From Janibacter alkaliphilus (lineage in GTDB: Bacteria > Actinomycetota > Actinomycetes > Actinomycetales > Dermatophilaceae), in assembly GCF_013408565.1 (NCBI RefSeq), contig NZ_JACBZX010000001.1, positions 2,480,001 through 2,544,000 on the forward strand: a DNA stretch of 64,000 nucleotides, written 5' to 3'. This document shows, in pieces, positions 36,975 to 47,025 of the stretch (positions within the stretch are counted from its first letter, which is position 1; each line of letters begins with the position of its first letter). The notes below the pieces were generated by a model, which saw only the letters and a program-made list of their open reading frames with translations, had not been told where the DNA came from and did no database searches. Position numbers and translations under genes: made by a program.

Positions 36975-38189
36975 TCAGGCGGGGTGGGCGGCGAAGGCGT
37001 CGGCGAGCATCGGCGCGACGATCTGCTGCTGCCAGCGGCGGCAGCCGTGCTCGGCCAGGGCCGCCTCGAAGGCGGGCACGCTCGGCTCCTCCGGCGGGGT
37101 CCAGACGACCCGGCGCAGCGGGTCGGGGGAGCAGACGTTCTCCACCGGGATGGTGTGCTCCTCGGCGAAGGTGGTCAGCGCCTCCCGGGTGGCGGCCAGC
37201 CGTTCGGCGGCCAGCGGGTCCCGGTTGGCCCAGGCACGTGGCGGCGGCGGACCGTCCCCCTTCACGGTCGACGGCGGCAGCTCGTCGTCGCTCAGCCGCC
37301 GGGCTCGAGCCAGCGCGTCCAGCCAGGTGCTCTGGTAGCGGGCGATCGAGCGGTGCCCGCGGGGGAGGTCGCCGCTCGACCGCGGGTCGGCGACGGCCAC
37401 CTCGACCATGGCGGCGTCGGGGATGACCCGGCCGGGCGCGGTGTCCCGGTTCCGGGCGATCTGGTCGCGGGCGTACCAGAGCTCGCGGACCGCGGCGAGC
37501 ACCCGCGGCTTGCGGATCTTGTGCAGCCCGGAGGTACGCCGCCACGGGTCCTCGCGCACGGCGGGCTCCCAGGTCAGCAGCGCCTCGAACTCCTCGCGCG
37601 CCCAGCCCGCCTTGCCCTGCTCGGCGAGGTCGATGCCCATGAGGTTGCGCAGCTCGACGAGCACCTCGACGTCCAGCGCCGCGTAGCGCAGCCACGACTC
37701 CGGCAGCGGGCGGGTGGACCAGTCCACCGCGGAGTGCTCCTTGGCCAGGCTGATCCCCAGGTAGTGCTCGATGACCGCGGCCAGCCCGACCCGGGGCAGC
37801 CCGAGCAGCCGGGCGGCCAGCTCGGTGTCGAAGAGCTGTCGCGGCGCCAGGCCGACCTCGCGCAGGCAGGGCAGGTCCTGGGTGGCCGCGTGCAGGATCC
37901 ACTCGGCCGAGCCGATCCCGGCGTCCAACGGCCCGAGGTCGGGCAGCGCGGCGGGATCGATGAGCCAGGTGCCGCTGCCGTCGCGGCGCAGCTGGACGAG
38001 GTAGGCGCTCTGCCCGTACCGGTAGCCCGACGCGCGCTCGGCGTCCATCGCGACCGGACCGACCCCCGCCGCGACGGCGGCGGCGGCCTCGTCGAGCCCG
38101 CTCTCGGTGGTGACCACCGGCGGGACCCCGTCGGCGGGCTCGTGCAGCACCGGCAGCTCCGGTGCCTCCTGCGTCTCGTCGTCGCTCAC
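36975..38189 (-). CDS. Ribonuclease D-like HRDC domain protein
   Basis: 404 residues from GTG 38189, overlapping the DUF3000 stop. The N-terminal DEDD exonuclease domain (about 25-200) shows MDAERASG (first Asp/Glu pair), ATQDLPCL and YAALDVEVL with the Y-x3-D ending. An HRDC domain follows from about residue 215 and a second helical region of about 100 residues completes the chain. It should be a 3'-5' exoribonuclease for tRNA or structured-RNA maturation. An RNase D gene coupled to DUF3000 and near hemE is a common actinobacterial order. Confidence 0.9.
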   Translation of the reverse strand: MSDDETQEAPELPVLHEPADGVPPVVTTESGLDEAAAAVAAGVGPVAMDAERASGYRYGQSAYLVQLRRDGSGTWLIDPAALPDLGPLDAGIGSAEWILHAATQDLPCLREVGLAPRQLFDTELAARLLGLPRVGLAAVIEHYLGISLAKEHSAVDWSTRPLPESWLRYAALDVEVLVELRNLMGIDLAEQGKAGWAREEFEALLTWEPAVREDPWRRTSGLHKIRKPRVLAAVRELWYARDQIARNRDTAPGRVIPDAAMVEVAVADPRSSGDLPRGHRSIARYQSTWLDALARARRLSDDELPPSTVKGDGPPPPRAWANRDPLAAERLAATREALTTFAEEHTIPVENVCSPDPLRRVVWTPPEEPSVPAFEAALAEHGCRRWQQQIVAPMLADAFAAHPA

Positions 38190-38785
38190 CGGCGGCGCCC
38201 CGGCAGGGCCACCACGCCCTCGGGCAGCGGCGGCAGCCCGCCGATGGTGCACAGCATGTCGGTCCAGGCCAGCAGGTGCGCGCCGACGGCGCCGTCCTGC
38301 GGGGTCCACGAGGCGCGGATCTCCATCTCCACGCTCGGGTCCCGGTCGGCCAGGTCGGCGAAGGACTCCGAGACCACCCGGGTCACCGTGCCGGCCTCGT
38401 GGTCGACCTCGAGGCCGTGCGCGGCCAGCGCGTCGGTCAGCCAGGACCAGCCCACCTCGCCGAGCATCGGGTCGCTGGCCAGCTCCGCCTCGAGCTCGGC
38501 CCGGGCGAAGGTGACCACCCGCCACGTCCCGCCCCACGGCTCGGGGGCGGCCGGGTCGTGCAGCAGCACGAAGCGGCCGGTGGCCAGCTCCTCGGCGTCC
38601 TCGTCGTCGCGGTCGCCGGCGGTCTCGAGCACGTCGACGGTCATCGCCACCGCGTGCGGGGCGATCCTCGTCGGTGCGGGCACCTCGGTGAGGCGCAGCT
38701 CCGGGCGCAGCCGGGCTGCGTGCAGGTCGCGGAGGGCGCGGTCGAAGTCACCCTCGCCCTGCCCGGAGATCGATCGTGAGGCCAC
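38186..38785 (-). CDS. DUF3000 family protein
   Basis: 199 residues from GTG, without signal peptide or membrane segments. The chain has the family pattern FDRALRDLHAARLRPELRLTEVPAP near the N terminus, GRFVLLHDP and GTWRVVTFARAELE in the middle, and EIRASWTPQDGAVGAHLLAW near the end. It is restricted to actinobacteria and its function is unknown. It is translationally coupled to the downstream RNase D gene and divergent from hemE (131 bp apart). Confidence 0.9.
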   Translation of the reverse strand: MASRSISGQGEGDFDRALRDLHAARLRPELRLTEVPAPTRIAPHAVAMTVDVLETAGDRDDEDAEELATGRFVLLHDPAAPEPWGGTWRVVTFARAELEAELASDPMLGEVGWSWLTDALAAHGLEVDHEAGTVTRVVSESFADLADRDPSVEMEIRASWTPQDGAVGAHLLAWTDMLCTIGGLPPLPEGVVALPGRRR

Positions 38786-38916
38786 GGGCCGAGCCTAGGC
38801 GCGCGTCCAGCCGACACCCAGGAGGCCACGCCGGGCGCGCCGCGGTGTCCGGTCCGTGGGCAGGGTGCTCCGGCGGCCCCGGGTCGTCACGCCCCGGCGG
38901 GTGAGAGGATCGCCGC

Positions 38917-39966
38917 GTGACCAGCGCCGCCCCTGACCAGAGCCCGCTCGTCCGCGCCGCCCACGGCGAGCCGCAGGACCCGCCCCCGGTGTGGTTCATG
39001 CGCCAGGCCGGCCGGTCGCTGCCGGAGTACCGCGAGATCCGCGAGGGCACGCAGATGCTGCAGGCCTGCCGCACCCCGGACCTGGTCACCGAGATCACCC
39101 TGCAGCCGGTGCGCCGGCACGGGGTGGACGCGGCGATCTTCTTCTCGGACATCGTCGTCCCGCTGCAGGCGGTCGGGGTGGACCTCGACATCGTGCCCGG
39201 CACCGGCCCGGTGGTCGCCGACCCGATCCGCACCCGAGCCGACCTCGACCGGCTGCCCGAGCTCACCCCCGACCAGGTCCCGGACATCGCCGAGTCGGTG
39301 CGTCGGCTGGTCGCCGAGCTCGGGCCCCGCCCGCTCATCGGTTTCGCCGGGGCCCCCTTCACCCTCGCCTCCTACCTCGTCGAAGGGGGGCCCAGCCGCA
39401 ACCACGAGCGCACCAAGGCGCTGATGCACGGCGACCCGCAGCTGTGGCACGACCTGTGCGCGCGGCTGGCCCAGATCTCCGGGGAGTTCCTGCGGGTGCA
39501 GGTCGAGGCCGGGGCGAGCGCGGTGCAGCTCTTCGACTCCTGGGCCGGGGCGCTGTCGCGGGCGGACTACCGCGAGCACGTGCTGGCCCACTCGCGCACG
39601 GCGCTGTCCGCGCTGGACCACCGGCGTGAGGTGCCGCGGATCCACTTCGGCGTCGGCACCGGCGAGCTGCTCACCGACATGGCCGAGGCCGGGGTGGACG
39701 TCGTCGGGGTGGACTACCGGGTGGCCCTGCCGGACGCCATCGACCGGCTGGCGGCCGCCGGGCACCGGGTCGCGGTGCAGGGCAACCTCGACCCGGCGCT
39801 GCTCTTCGCGCCGTGGGCGCCGCTGGAGCAGGCGGTGCGTCGGATCGTCGCGGAGGGCCGCGCCGCCCACGGGCACATCGTCAACCTCGGCCACGGGGTG
39901 CTGCCGAGCACCGACCCGGACGTCATCACCCGGGTGGTCGAGCTGATCCACTCGCTGCACGACTGA
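38917..39966 (+). CDS. hemE: Uroporphyrinogen decarboxylase
   Basis: 349 residues from GTG with GAGAGGA 7 bp before it. It converts uroporphyrinogen III to coproporphyrinogen III, the substrate of the CgoX-CpfC-ChdC branch encoded nearby. Signature segments are [17 protein letters not shown] (substrate-binding arginines), [15 protein letters not shown] (catalytic aspartate region), [17 protein letters not shown] and [13 protein letters not shown]. The DUF4349 gene that follows is convergent. Confidence 0.97.
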   Translation: MTSAAPDQSPLVRAAHGEPQDPPPVWFMRQAGRSLPEYREIREGTQMLQACRTPDLVTEITLQPVRRHGVDAAIFFSDIVVPLQAVGVDLDIVPGTGPVVADPIRTRADLDRLPELTPDQVPDIAESVRRLVAELGPRPLIGFAGAPFTLASYLVEGGPSRNHERTKALMHGDPQLWHDLCARLAQISGEFLRVQVEAGASAVQLFDSWAGALSRADYREHVLAHSRTALSALDHRREVPRIHFGVGTGELLTDMAEAGVDVVGVDYRVALPDAIDRLAAAGHRVAVQGNLDPALLFAPWAPLEQAVRRIVAEGRAAHGHIVNLGHGVLPSTDPDVITRVVELIHSLHD

Positions 39967-39990
39967 CCTGCGCGACCGACCAGCACGACC

Positions 39991-40004
39991 GACCGGCGCC
40001 GGTC
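39991..40004. terminator. Weak hairpin between convergent hemE and DUF4349 genes
   Basis: GACCGGCGCCGGTC is a perfect 14-bp palindrome 24 bp past the hemE stop that touches the end of the DUF4349 gene. It is short and without a loop or T-run, so this is a tentative terminator. Confidence 0.3.
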
Positions 40005-41142
40005 ACTCGGCGGGAGCGGTCGGTGCCGGGGCGGTCGTGGCCGGCCGCGGCCGACGACGCCACCACCACAGCACCGGGGCGAGCACCAGCCCGCCGGCCA
40101 GGGCGAAGGGGGTCAGCGCGCCGAGCACCGTCGCCCCGACCTGCAGCGCCCCGGTGAAGGCGCCCCATCCGTCGGACAGACCGGCGACGAAGCCGGTCTC
40201 CTCCGCCTCGTCCTCGGTGCTGACGTCCGCGCCCTCCTCGGCGATGGAGACGGTGATCGGGGAGGTCGCGGTGCGCTCCTCGAGCGTGTCGAGCTGCCGG
40301 GTCATCGACTCCAGCTCGCCCTCCCGGGTGGTCAGCTCGCTCTCCAGGCTGACGATCTGCTCCAGGTCGTCGCTGTCCTCGATGAGCTCGCGCAGCCGCT
40401 CGGTGGAGCGGGTCAGGGTCTCGACCCGGGTCTTCGCGTCGGTGTGCGCGGCGGTGACGTCCTCGGTCTCGGTGGTGCGGTGGGTGACCGTGCCGAGCTC
40501 GGCGAGGTCGTCCATGCTCTTCTCCAGCGCGGAGGCTGGCACCTGGACGGTGATCTCGCTCCACGCGCCCGGGACGTCCTCGCTCGGATAGGCATCGACG
40601 CCGTCGGGGACGTCGTCGCCGTCCTCCGCGTCGTCTGCCCGGCTGGAGGAGTCCTCCTGGCTGACCCACCCGCCGGCGCGGTCGGCCACCGAGCGCACCC
40701 GGGCGCTGGTCCGGGTCACGTCCTCGACCTCGAGGTCGAGCGAGCCGCTGCGGGCGAGCTTGCGCGCGCTCTGCGCGGCGACGGTGGCCGCGTCCTGCCC
40801 GGCGGCGTCGCTGCCGGAGCCCGCCGAGTCGTCCGCACCCGAGCCGTCCGCCGTCGAGTCCTCCGCCGCGGAGCCCTGAGCGGACGAAGCATCGCCGGCC
40901 CCCTCCTCGGTGCCGGCCTCGCTCTCGGCGGAGGGGGCGGCCTGAGTGGTGGAGTAGGCCTCGCTGGAGTCGTCGCTGCCGCCGGCGCACCCGGCGGCGA
41001 CGAGTCCGGCGGCGGCGAGTCCGGCGAGCAGCGCGCCCACGCGGCGCGCCCGCGCCGCTCGGGTCGCCGGGCGTCCACGGCGTCGTTTGCCGTCTGCTCG
41101 TGCGGCGGTCTTCGTGCTGGTGTCTCGCCTGGTGCTGCTCAT
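40003..41142 (-). CDS. DUF4349 domain-containing lipoprotein
   Basis: 379 residues. A basic N terminus (KRRRGRPATRAARARR) is followed by a hydrophobic segment and a lipobox LVAAGC near C52, so export and lipidation are likely. A long Ser/Ala/Asp/Glu-rich linker spans residues 55-120. The DUF4349 region (about 125-330) includes coiled-coil-prone heptads (RLRELIEDSDDLEQIVSLES). A C-terminal membrane segment (FALAGGLVLAPVLWWW) is followed by a basic RRRPRP tail. The function is unknown; it should be an envelope protein anchored at both ends. It is divergent from cgoX. Confidence 0.88.
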   Translation of the reverse strand: MSSTRRDTSTKTAARADGKRRRGRPATRAARARRVGALLAGLAAAGLVAAGCAGGSDDSSEAYSTTQAAPSAESEAGTEEGAGDASSAQGSAAEDSTADGSGADDSAGSGSDAAGQDAATVAAQSARKLARSGSLDLEVEDVTRTSARVRSVADRAGGWVSQEDSSSRADDAEDGDDVPDGVDAYPSEDVPGAWSEITVQVPASALEKSMDDLAELGTVTHRTTETEDVTAAHTDAKTRVETLTRSTERLRELIEDSDDLEQIVSLESELTTREGELESMTRQLDTLEERTATSPITVSIAEEGADVSTEDEAEETGFVAGLSDGWGAFTGALQVGATVLGALTPFALAGGLVLAPVLWWWRRRPRPATTAPAPTAPAE

Positions 41143-41271
41143 GCTGATCCCCCTACGGATCGGTGCGGCGCCCGGGCTCTCCGAGCACGTCCAGGGATGG
41201 GACGCGAACGGGCGGCGTGCGGTTCCGTGCCGGTGTCACGACCTGGTCACGCCTCTGCGAGAGTGGGACTC

Positions 41272-42750
41272 ATGGGTGCACGGGTGGTCGTCGTCGGCGG
41301 GGGGATGGCCGGTCTGGCCGCCGCGCACGACCTGCTGAGGACCCGTCCCGACCTCGACCTCGTGCTGCTCGACGGCAGCGACCGCCCCGGCGGCAAGGCC
41401 CGCCGCGTCGAGGTCGGCGGCATCGGCATCGACGTCGGCGCCGAGTCGGTGCTGACGAGCAGCACGCACGCCGCCCGCCTCGCCGACGAGCTCGGGCTGC
41501 GCGAGCGCCTGGTGCACCCCGAACCGGTGGCGGCGGCGCTGTGGACCCGCGGCGCGCTGCACCCGATGCCCGCCGGGACCTTCATGGGCGTGCCGGGCTC
41601 GAGTGCCGCGCTCGCCGGTCCGCTCACCGACGACGAGGTCGCCCGGACCGCAGCACCTCGGGTCCCAGCAGCCTCCGAGGACGACCGCTCGATCGCCGAC
41701 GCCGTCGGCGCCACCTTCGGGCCGGCCGTGGTCGACCGGGTCGTCGAACCGATCCTCGGCGGCGTCTACGCCGGGCGGGTCGAGCAGCTGTCCGTGCAGG
41801 CGGCGATGCCGGCGCTGTGGCCCGCGGTCCGCGACGGCGCGCCGCTCAGCACGGCGGTCGACGCCCTGCTGCCGGACCCGAGCGACCCGCCGCGGCCGCC
41901 ACGGCTCATCGGCCTGGACGGCGGCATCACCACCCTCGCCGAGCACCTGACGGCCGCGATCACCGCCGCCGGCGGGCGCATCCTCACCGGCACCCTCGCC
42001 CGCGAGCTGCACCGCACCCCGACCGGGTGGCGGGTGGTCAGCGGACCGACCACCGACCCGGTCGCCCACGACGCGGACGCCGTCGTGCTGGCCACCCCGG
42101 CGGCACCGACCGCGTGGCTGCTCACCGAGCACTCGCCCGACGCGAGCCGGGCGCTCGCCGCCATCGAGCACGCCTCGATGGCCGTCGTCGCGCTGGCGCT
42201 GCCGCGCACGGCGGCCACCACCGCGCTGCCCGGCAGCGGCTTCCTCGTGCCGGCCGTGGACGGGCGGGCGATCAAGGCGGCCACCTTCATCACCGCGAAG
42301 TGGGCGTGGGCCGAGCGCGAGGCGGCCCGCCAGGACGTCATCCTCGTGCGTGCCTCGATGGGCCGGGCCGGTGACGTGACCACCCTGCAGCGCGACGACG
42401 GCGACCTCGTGCGGGACGCCGTCGCCGACATCGGCGCCGCCCTCGGCCGCGATCTGCCCGACCCGGTGGACGCGCACGTCCAGCGCTGGGGCGGTGGCCT
42501 GCCGCAGTACACCGTCGGCCACCGCGACCGGATCGACCGGGTGCGTGCCGCCGTCGCCGACCTGCCCGGCCTCGAGGTGGCCGGCGCCGCCTACGACGGG
42601 GTCGGCATCGCCGCGGTGCTCGGCACCGCCGACCAGGCGGTGCGCGGCGTGCTCGACGCCCTGCCCGCCACCAGCGACCGCACCACCGCGACACCCACCA
42701 CGACCGCCACCGCCACGACCGCCATCACCACGACCGAGGAGACCCGATGA
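41272..42750 (+). CDS. cgoX: Coproporphyrinogen III oxidase (HemY/HemG type protoporphyrinogen oxidase family)
   Basis: 492 residues from ATG. The FAD-binding motif [17 protein letters not shown] is at residues 5-21 and the glycine/arginine region [11 protein letters not shown] follows. The C terminus has [13 protein letters not shown] and [15 protein letters not shown], the usual second FAD contact. In actinobacteria this enzyme oxidises coproporphyrinogen III to coproporphyrin III. A threonine-rich tail of about 22 residues before the stop is low-complexity and unusual. The stop overlaps the chdC start by 4 bp. Confidence 0.93.
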   Translation: MGARVVVVGGGMAGLAAAHDLLRTRPDLDLVLLDGSDRPGGKARRVEVGGIGIDVGAESVLTSSTHAARLADELGLRERLVHPEPVAAALWTRGALHPMPAGTFMGVPGSSAALAGPLTDDEVARTAAPRVPAASEDDRSIADAVGATFGPAVVDRVVEPILGGVYAGRVEQLSVQAAMPALWPAVRDGAPLSTAVDALLPDPSDPPRPPRLIGLDGGITTLAEHLTAAITAAGGRILTGTLARELHRTPTGWRVVSGPTTDPVAHDADAVVLATPAAPTAWLLTEHSPDASRALAAIEHASMAVVALALPRTAATTALPGSGFLVPAVDGRAIKAATFITAKWAWAEREAARQDVILVRASMGRAGDVTTLQRDDGDLVRDAVADIGAALGRDLPDPVDAHVQRWGGGLPQYTVGHRDRIDRVRAAVADLPGLEVAGAAYDGVGIAAVLGTADQAVRGVLDALPATSDRTTATPTTTATATTAITTTEETR

Positions 42751-43466
42751 CCGAGCGACCCGCTCCCGCCAAGCCCGACCGCGCGACGCTGGAGGCGATC
42801 AACTCCTCGGTGCACTACGCGATGTTCTCCGTCTTCGCGGTCACCACCCCGCTCGGCGACGACGACCGGGCGGCGCTGGCCGCCGAGGTGGACGCCCTCT
42901 TCGCCGAGCTCACCGAGGGCGGGGTCCGCATCCGCGGGGTCTACGACGTCGCCGGGCTGCGGGCCGACGCCGACCTCATGGTGTGGTGGCACGCCGACAC
43001 CATCGAGCAGCTGCAGGACGCCTACCACCGGCTGCTGCGCACCGAGCTGGGCGCGCACCTGGAGCCGGTGTGGTCGGTCGCCGCCATCCATCGGCAGGCC
43101 GAGTTCAACCGCAGCCATGTGCCGGCCTTCATGGCGGGGGAGGAGCCGAGGGACTACGTCTGCGTCTACCCCTTCGTCCGCTCCTACGACTGGTACGTCA
43201 TCGACGACAAGGAGCGCCGGGCGATGCTCGCCGAGCACGGCCAGATGGCTCGCGGCTACGCGGACGTGCGGGCGAACACGATCAGCGCCTTCGCGCTCGG
43301 CGACTACGAGTGGATCCTCGCCTTCGAGGCCGACGAGCTGCACCGGATCGTCGACCTCATGCGCGAGCTGCGGGCCTCCCAGGCGCGGCTGCACGTGCGC
43401 GAGGAGATCCCCTTCTACACCGGCCCCCGGGTGGAGGTCGCCGACCTGGTCACCCGGCTGCGCTGA
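42747..43466 (+). CDS. chdC: Coproheme decarboxylase (HemQ)
   Basis: 239 residues, ATG overlapping the cgoX stop. A chlorite-dismutase-like fold catalyses the last step of the coproporphyrin-dependent pathway, oxidative decarboxylation of coproheme to heme b. The catalytic-tyrosine region is [14 protein letters not shown] near residue 140, and [24 protein letters not shown] carries the proximal heme-site residues in the usual order. Tight coupling to cgoX is the actinobacterial arrangement. Confidence 0.95.
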   Translation: MTERPAPAKPDRATLEAINSSVHYAMFSVFAVTTPLGDDDRAALAAEVDALFAELTEGGVRIRGVYDVAGLRADADLMVWWHADTIEQLQDAYHRLLRTELGAHLEPVWSVAAIHRQAEFNRSHVPAFMAGEEPRDYVCVYPFVRSYDWYVIDDKERRAMLAEHGQMARGYADVRANTISAFALGDYEWILAFEADELHRIVDLMRELRASQARLHVREEIPFYTGPRVEVADLVTRLR

Positions 43467-43481
43467 GCCCTGCTCGCCGCC

Positions 43482-44666
43482 TCACCGGGCCGCGGTCAGG
43501 TCGCCGGCCCGGGTGAGGTGACCGGCGACGGCGACGGCCGTGACCACCGCCAGGGCGGCGAGCGCGAGCAGGATCGTGGTGAGGTCGACCCACCTCGCGA
43601 GCACGGTGATCGGCAGCGGCGCCATGTACCCCAGGTAGGTCAGCGACTGGTAGAAGGCGGTGTTGCGGCCCAGCCGCTGCGGCGGCGAGAGCCGGGCCAC
43701 CTCGGACAGCCCCGCGGCCTGGCACATCCCGTAGGAGAAGCCGAGGATGATCGCGGCGACGAAGGCGGTTGCCAGCGAGGTCGCGGCGATCGCCCAGGCG
43801 CCGACCGCCAGGCCGAGCGTGGCCAGCGCCAGGCCACCGACGATCTCGTCCCGCAGGCCGCGCAGGTGCCGGGCGAAGGACTGCGCGCTGATCCCGGCCA
43901 GCGCCGGGATCGACGTGATCAGCGCGGCGAAGGTGAGGTCACGCTCGGCACCCGGGCCGCTCGCCGCACCCGGCAGGACGGCGAGGGCGACCGAGGCGGT
44001 GAGGAAGACCCACGGGGCCAGCGGCACGATCACCCGGCGGGCCTGCGGCAGGGTCCACATACCGGGGTCGAGGGCGGAGGCGACCGGGGTCTCGAGCGTG
44101 TTCACCGGCGGGGTGCGGGGACGGGAGAGCACCAGCCCGAGGGCCAGCAGGGTGATCGCCAGGTGCGGCAGGTAGGTGACCACCTGCGGGTGCTCCGCCG
44201 AGGCGGCGACGAGACCGGCGACCAGCGGCCCGAGGCCGAAGCCCGCGGTCATCGCGATCACCGCCGTGCGCGGTCCGCGGCCGGCGGGGGACGCCTCCTT
44301 CACCCACGCGGTCCCGGCGCTGAAGCCGGCGCCGCTGGCCAGCCCGGCGAGCAGCCGCCCGGCGTAGAGCCACCCGGCGCCGACTGCGCCGGCGACGAGC
44401 AGTGAGGTGGCCGCCAGCGACGCCGCCAGCGCGACGAGGACGACGACCCGTCGACCGAAGCGGTCCGAGAGCGGGCCGCCGAGGAAGAGGCCCGGCACCA
44501 GGCCCACCGCGTAGAGGACGAACATCGTCTGCGCCGCGGTCTCGCCGACCCCGGCGACCTCCTGGTACATGACCACGAGGGGGGCGAACTGGTTGGCGCC
44601 CCACCCGATCGCCACCATCGCGGCGGCAGCGGCCAGCGCGTCGCCGCGCCGGGCCCCTGCGCTCAC
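43482..44666 (-). CDS. MFS transporter
   Basis: 394 residues from GTG overlapping the msrB stop. About twelve membrane segments are present, with the loop 2-3 motif GPLSDRFGRRVVV and the segment GWLYAGRLLAGLASGAGFSAGTAWVKE. This is a drug/proton antiporter-like facilitator; substrate unknown. Its coupling to msrB is positional and gives no clear functional link. Confidence 0.88.
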   Translation of the reverse strand: MSAGARRGDALAAAAAMVAIGWGANQFAPLVVMYQEVAGVGETAAQTMFVLYAVGLVPGLFLGGPLSDRFGRRVVVLVALAASLAATSLLVAGAVGAGWLYAGRLLAGLASGAGFSAGTAWVKEASPAGRGPRTAVIAMTAGFGLGPLVAGLVAASAEHPQVVTYLPHLAITLLALGLVLSRPRTPPVNTLETPVASALDPGMWTLPQARRVIVPLAPWVFLTASVALAVLPGAASGPGAERDLTFAALITSIPALAGISAQSFARHLRGLRDEIVGGLALATLGLAVGAWAIAATSLATAFVAAIILGFSYGMCQAAGLSEVARLSPPQRLGRNTAFYQSLTYLGYMAPLPITVLARWVDLTTILLALAALAVVTAVAVAGHLTRAGDLTAAR

Positions 44667-45085
44667 GCGGAGGGGCGCAGCGTCATCGCGATGGAGTTGA
44701 TGCAGTACCGCTGGTCGGTGGGGGTCTCGTAGCCCTCACCCTCGAAGACGTGCCCGAGGTGGCTGCCGCAGCTGGCGCAGCGCACCTCGACGCGCGGCCG
44801 GCCGGGCAGCGAGTCGTCCTGCAGGTACTCCACGCTGTCCCCGGCCAGCGGGGTGTAGAAGCTCGGCCACCCGCAGTGGCTCTCGAACTTCGTCTGCGAG
44901 GTGAAGAGCTCGGCGCCGCAGGCGCGGCAGGCGTAGACCCCTTCGGTCGTGGTGTCGGTGTACTCCCCGACGAAGGGGCGCTCGGTGCCGGCCTCGCGCA
45001 GCACCGCGTACTCGTCGGCGGAGAGCTCCTCGCGCCACTGCTCGTCGGTCTTGCTCACGGTGTAGTCGCGGCCGGTGGGCTCCAT
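44663..45085 (-). CDS. msrB: Peptide-methionine (R)-S-oxide reductase
   Basis: 140 residues from ATG, with a GAAGGAG site upstream. It reduces methionine-R-sulfoxide in proteins. Zinc cysteines are C53, C56, C103 and C106; the catalytic cysteine is C128 in RYCINS and C71 in HCGWPSF is the likely resolving cysteine. Length is typical of a single-domain MsrB. It is the first gene of a two-gene unit with the MFS transporter. Confidence 0.96.
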   Translation of the reverse strand: MEPTGRDYTVSKTDEQWREELSADEYAVLREAGTERPFVGEYTDTTTEGVYACRACGAELFTSQTKFESHCGWPSFYTPLAGDSVEYLQDDSLPGRPRVEVRCASCGSHLGHVFEGEGYETPTDQRYCINSIAMTLRPSA

Positions 45086-45467
45086 GTCGCGCTCCTTCTC
45101 TCGTGGGAGTCTCGTGGGACTGCTCGGGGTTCGAGGGGTGCAACACCGGTGGGGTCGCCGGTCATCCACCGTCACGACGGGGGCGAAGAGGTGGCGGCGG
45201 CGCCATCAGCATGCGTCGCTGCGGACACTACGCCCGTGCGTCACGAGGTGAGCCAGCCGGTAGGGGTGACCTCTGCAGGGCCCACCTGCACCGTCGCTCG
45301 GGGGTCCTCACACGCTGATGACCGACTCGGGCCACCGTGCCGGACGCAGCTGGCTCATGAGGTGGGGCACCGGCGTAGGGCCGAGACGGGCATCACGTGA
45401 CGCCAACAGGCGCACGGACTGGAGGCGGGGGCCGGGACCGGGGCGGCGACGGGCAGCCTGCCGAGCC
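45086..45467. other. Intergenic region without recognised gene
   Basis: About 380 bp between msrB and the MerR promoter. Short frames exist on both strands but lack ribosome sites, known motifs and consistent codon use. I see no tRNA, riboswitch or repeat. It presumably contains the msrB promoter near its left end. Confidence 0.6.
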
Positions 45468-45498
45468 TTGCGCTGGAGTGCACTCCAAGACCTAGCGT
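45468..45498 (+). promoter_or_regulatory. MerR-type promoter with palindrome in a 19-bp spacer
   Basis: TTGCGC (45468-45473) and TAGCGT (45493-45498) are separated by 19 bp, the over-long spacing typical of MerR-activated promoters. The spacer contains the perfect 14-bp palindrome TGGAGTGCACTCCA (45474-45487). The MerR start codon lies 7 bases after the -10, implying a leaderless mRNA and autoregulation. Confidence 0.75.
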
Positions 45499-45505
45499 GC
45501 TGCGC

Positions 45506-45958
45506 ATGAGCACGAGCATCACCGCACCGGACGCCCTCGGCATCGCCGAGGTCGCCGCCACCACCGGCCTGAGCCAGGACACCCTGCGCTGGTACGAGAA
45601 GGAGGGGCTGGTCCCGCCGGTCGCGCGCGACCACGCCGGCCGTCGCCGCTACGACGAGGCCACCCTGCGGATCATCCAGCTCATCGTCCGGCTGCGCCGG
45701 ACCGGGATGCCGCTGGCGGAGATCCGCAGCTTCGGCGAGATGTACCTCGAGGGCGCCGCCTCGCACTCGCGGCGGATGGCGTTGCTCACCGAGCACCGGA
45801 CCAGGGTGCTCGAGCAGCTCGACCAGCTGCGCGGGGACCTGGCCGCCGTCGAGGACAAGATCGGCCACTACGCCCACCTCGTCGACGCCGGCCTGGACTG
45901 CGACGAGTGCCTCATCACCGACCCCACGATCCTGACCCAGCAGAGGAGCACGACATGA
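45506..45958 (+). CDS. MerR family transcriptional regulator
   Basis: 150 residues. The winged helix-turn-helix is at residues 11-80 (GIAEVAATTGLSQDTLRWYEKEGLVPP), a dimerisation coiled coil at about 85-122, and a C-terminal CDEC pair (C132, C135) could sense redox state, metal or an electrophile. The gene overlaps the aldo/keto reductase start by 4 bp, so the regulator and enzyme are co-transcribed from the MerR-type promoter directly upstream. Confidence 0.92.
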   Translation: MSTSITAPDALGIAEVAATTGLSQDTLRWYEKEGLVPPVARDHAGRRRYDEATLRIIQLIVRLRRTGMPLAEIRSFGEMYLEGAASHSRRMALLTEHRTRVLEQLDQLRGDLAAVEDKIGHYAHLVDAGLDCDECLITDPTILTQQRSTT

Positions 45959-47016
45959 GCAGCACCCAGGACACGAGCACCACCCAGACCGTCGCCCGCG
46001 CTTCGCTCGCCGAGGGCCTCGACGTCAGCCGGCTCGGCTTCGGCGGAATGGCCCTCAGCCACGTCTACGGCGGCACCGACGACGACAGCGCGCTGGCCAC
46101 GCTGCACCACGCGGTCGACCTCGGCATCACCTTCGTCGACACCGCCGACGTCTACGGCGAGCCGCGCCCGGGCACGACCGGCCCCGCGGGCACCAACGAG
46201 GAGCTCGTCGGCCGGCTGCTCGCCGAGCGCCGCGACGAGGTGCAGGTGGCCACGAAGTTCGGGATCACCGGCGCGGTCGGCGGCGGCGCGCCGAACGCCA
46301 CCCGCGGCGACCGGGAGTACGTCCGGGAGGCGGTCGAGGCCAGCCTGCGCCGGCTCGGCGTCGAGCGCATCGACCTCTACTACATGCACCGGCGCGAGCT
46401 GGACCGGCCGATCGAGGAGACGGTGGCGGCGATGGCCGAGCTCGTCGCCGAGGGCAAGGTCGCCCACCTCGGGCTCTCCGAGGTCACCGCCGACGAGCTG
46501 CGGGCGGCGGCCGCGGTGCACCCGATCGCCGCGGTGCAGAGCGAGTGGAGCATCTGGTCGCGCGACGTCGAGCAGCAGGTCGTCCCGGCGGCCCGTGAGG
46601 TCGGCGCCGGCTTCGTGCCGTACTCGCCGCTCGGGCGCGGCTTCCTCACCGGCACGATGACGAAGGAGTCGGTCGCCGAGACCTTCCTCGCGGGGGAGGA
46701 GCGCTACACCGCCCACTTCGACGCCAACCAGCAGGTCGTCTCCGTGGTCCGGGAGGTCGGCGACGAGGTCGGTGCCACCCCGGCCCAGGTGGCGCTCGCC
46801 TGGCTCTGGGCGAAGGGGGAGCAGCTCGGCCTGCCGGTGGTGCCGATCCCGGGCACCCGTAGGGCCGCGCGGCTGGAGGAGAACGCGGCCGCCGCCGGGG
46901 TGAGCCTGACCGCCGAGCAGGTCGCCCGGCTGGACGCCGCCGGCGACCTGGTCGTCGGCACCCGCAACCTCTCCTTCAACGGCCCGGAGTGGATCTCCTC
47001 GGGGCGCGAGGCCTGA
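45955..47016 (+). CDS. Aldo/keto reductase
   Basis: 353 residues from ATG with GAGGAGC before it. The catalytic tetrad of the AKR barrel is present: Asp and Tyr in VDTADVYGE (D62/D65, Y67), K101 in ATKFG and H145 in YYMHRR. The NADPH-binding segment VPIPGTRRAARLEEN lies near residue 300. It reduces aldehydes or ketones with NADPH. Linkage to a MerR regulator with a cysteine pair suggests a response to reactive carbonyls or electrophiles, which is inference. Confidence 0.92.
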   Translation: MSSTQDTSTTQTVARASLAEGLDVSRLGFGGMALSHVYGGTDDDSALATLHHAVDLGITFVDTADVYGEPRPGTTGPAGTNEELVGRLLAERRDEVQVATKFGITGAVGGGAPNATRGDREYVREAVEASLRRLGVERIDLYYMHRRELDRPIEETVAAMAELVAEGKVAHLGLSEVTADELRAAAAVHPIAAVQSEWSIWSRDVEQQVVPAAREVGAGFVPYSPLGRGFLTGTMTKESVAETFLAGEERYTAHFDANQQVVSVVREVGDEVGATPAQVALAWLWAKGEQLGLPVVPIPGTRRAARLEENAAAAGVSLTAEQVARLDAAGDLVVGTRNLSFNGPEWISSGREA

Positions 47017-47025
47017 GCCGGCCTG

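Noticed and set aside
45308..45877. Reverse-strand frame before and across the MerR gene
   Set aside because: It overlaps the MerR coding region and promoter, with no motif; it is a shadow frame.
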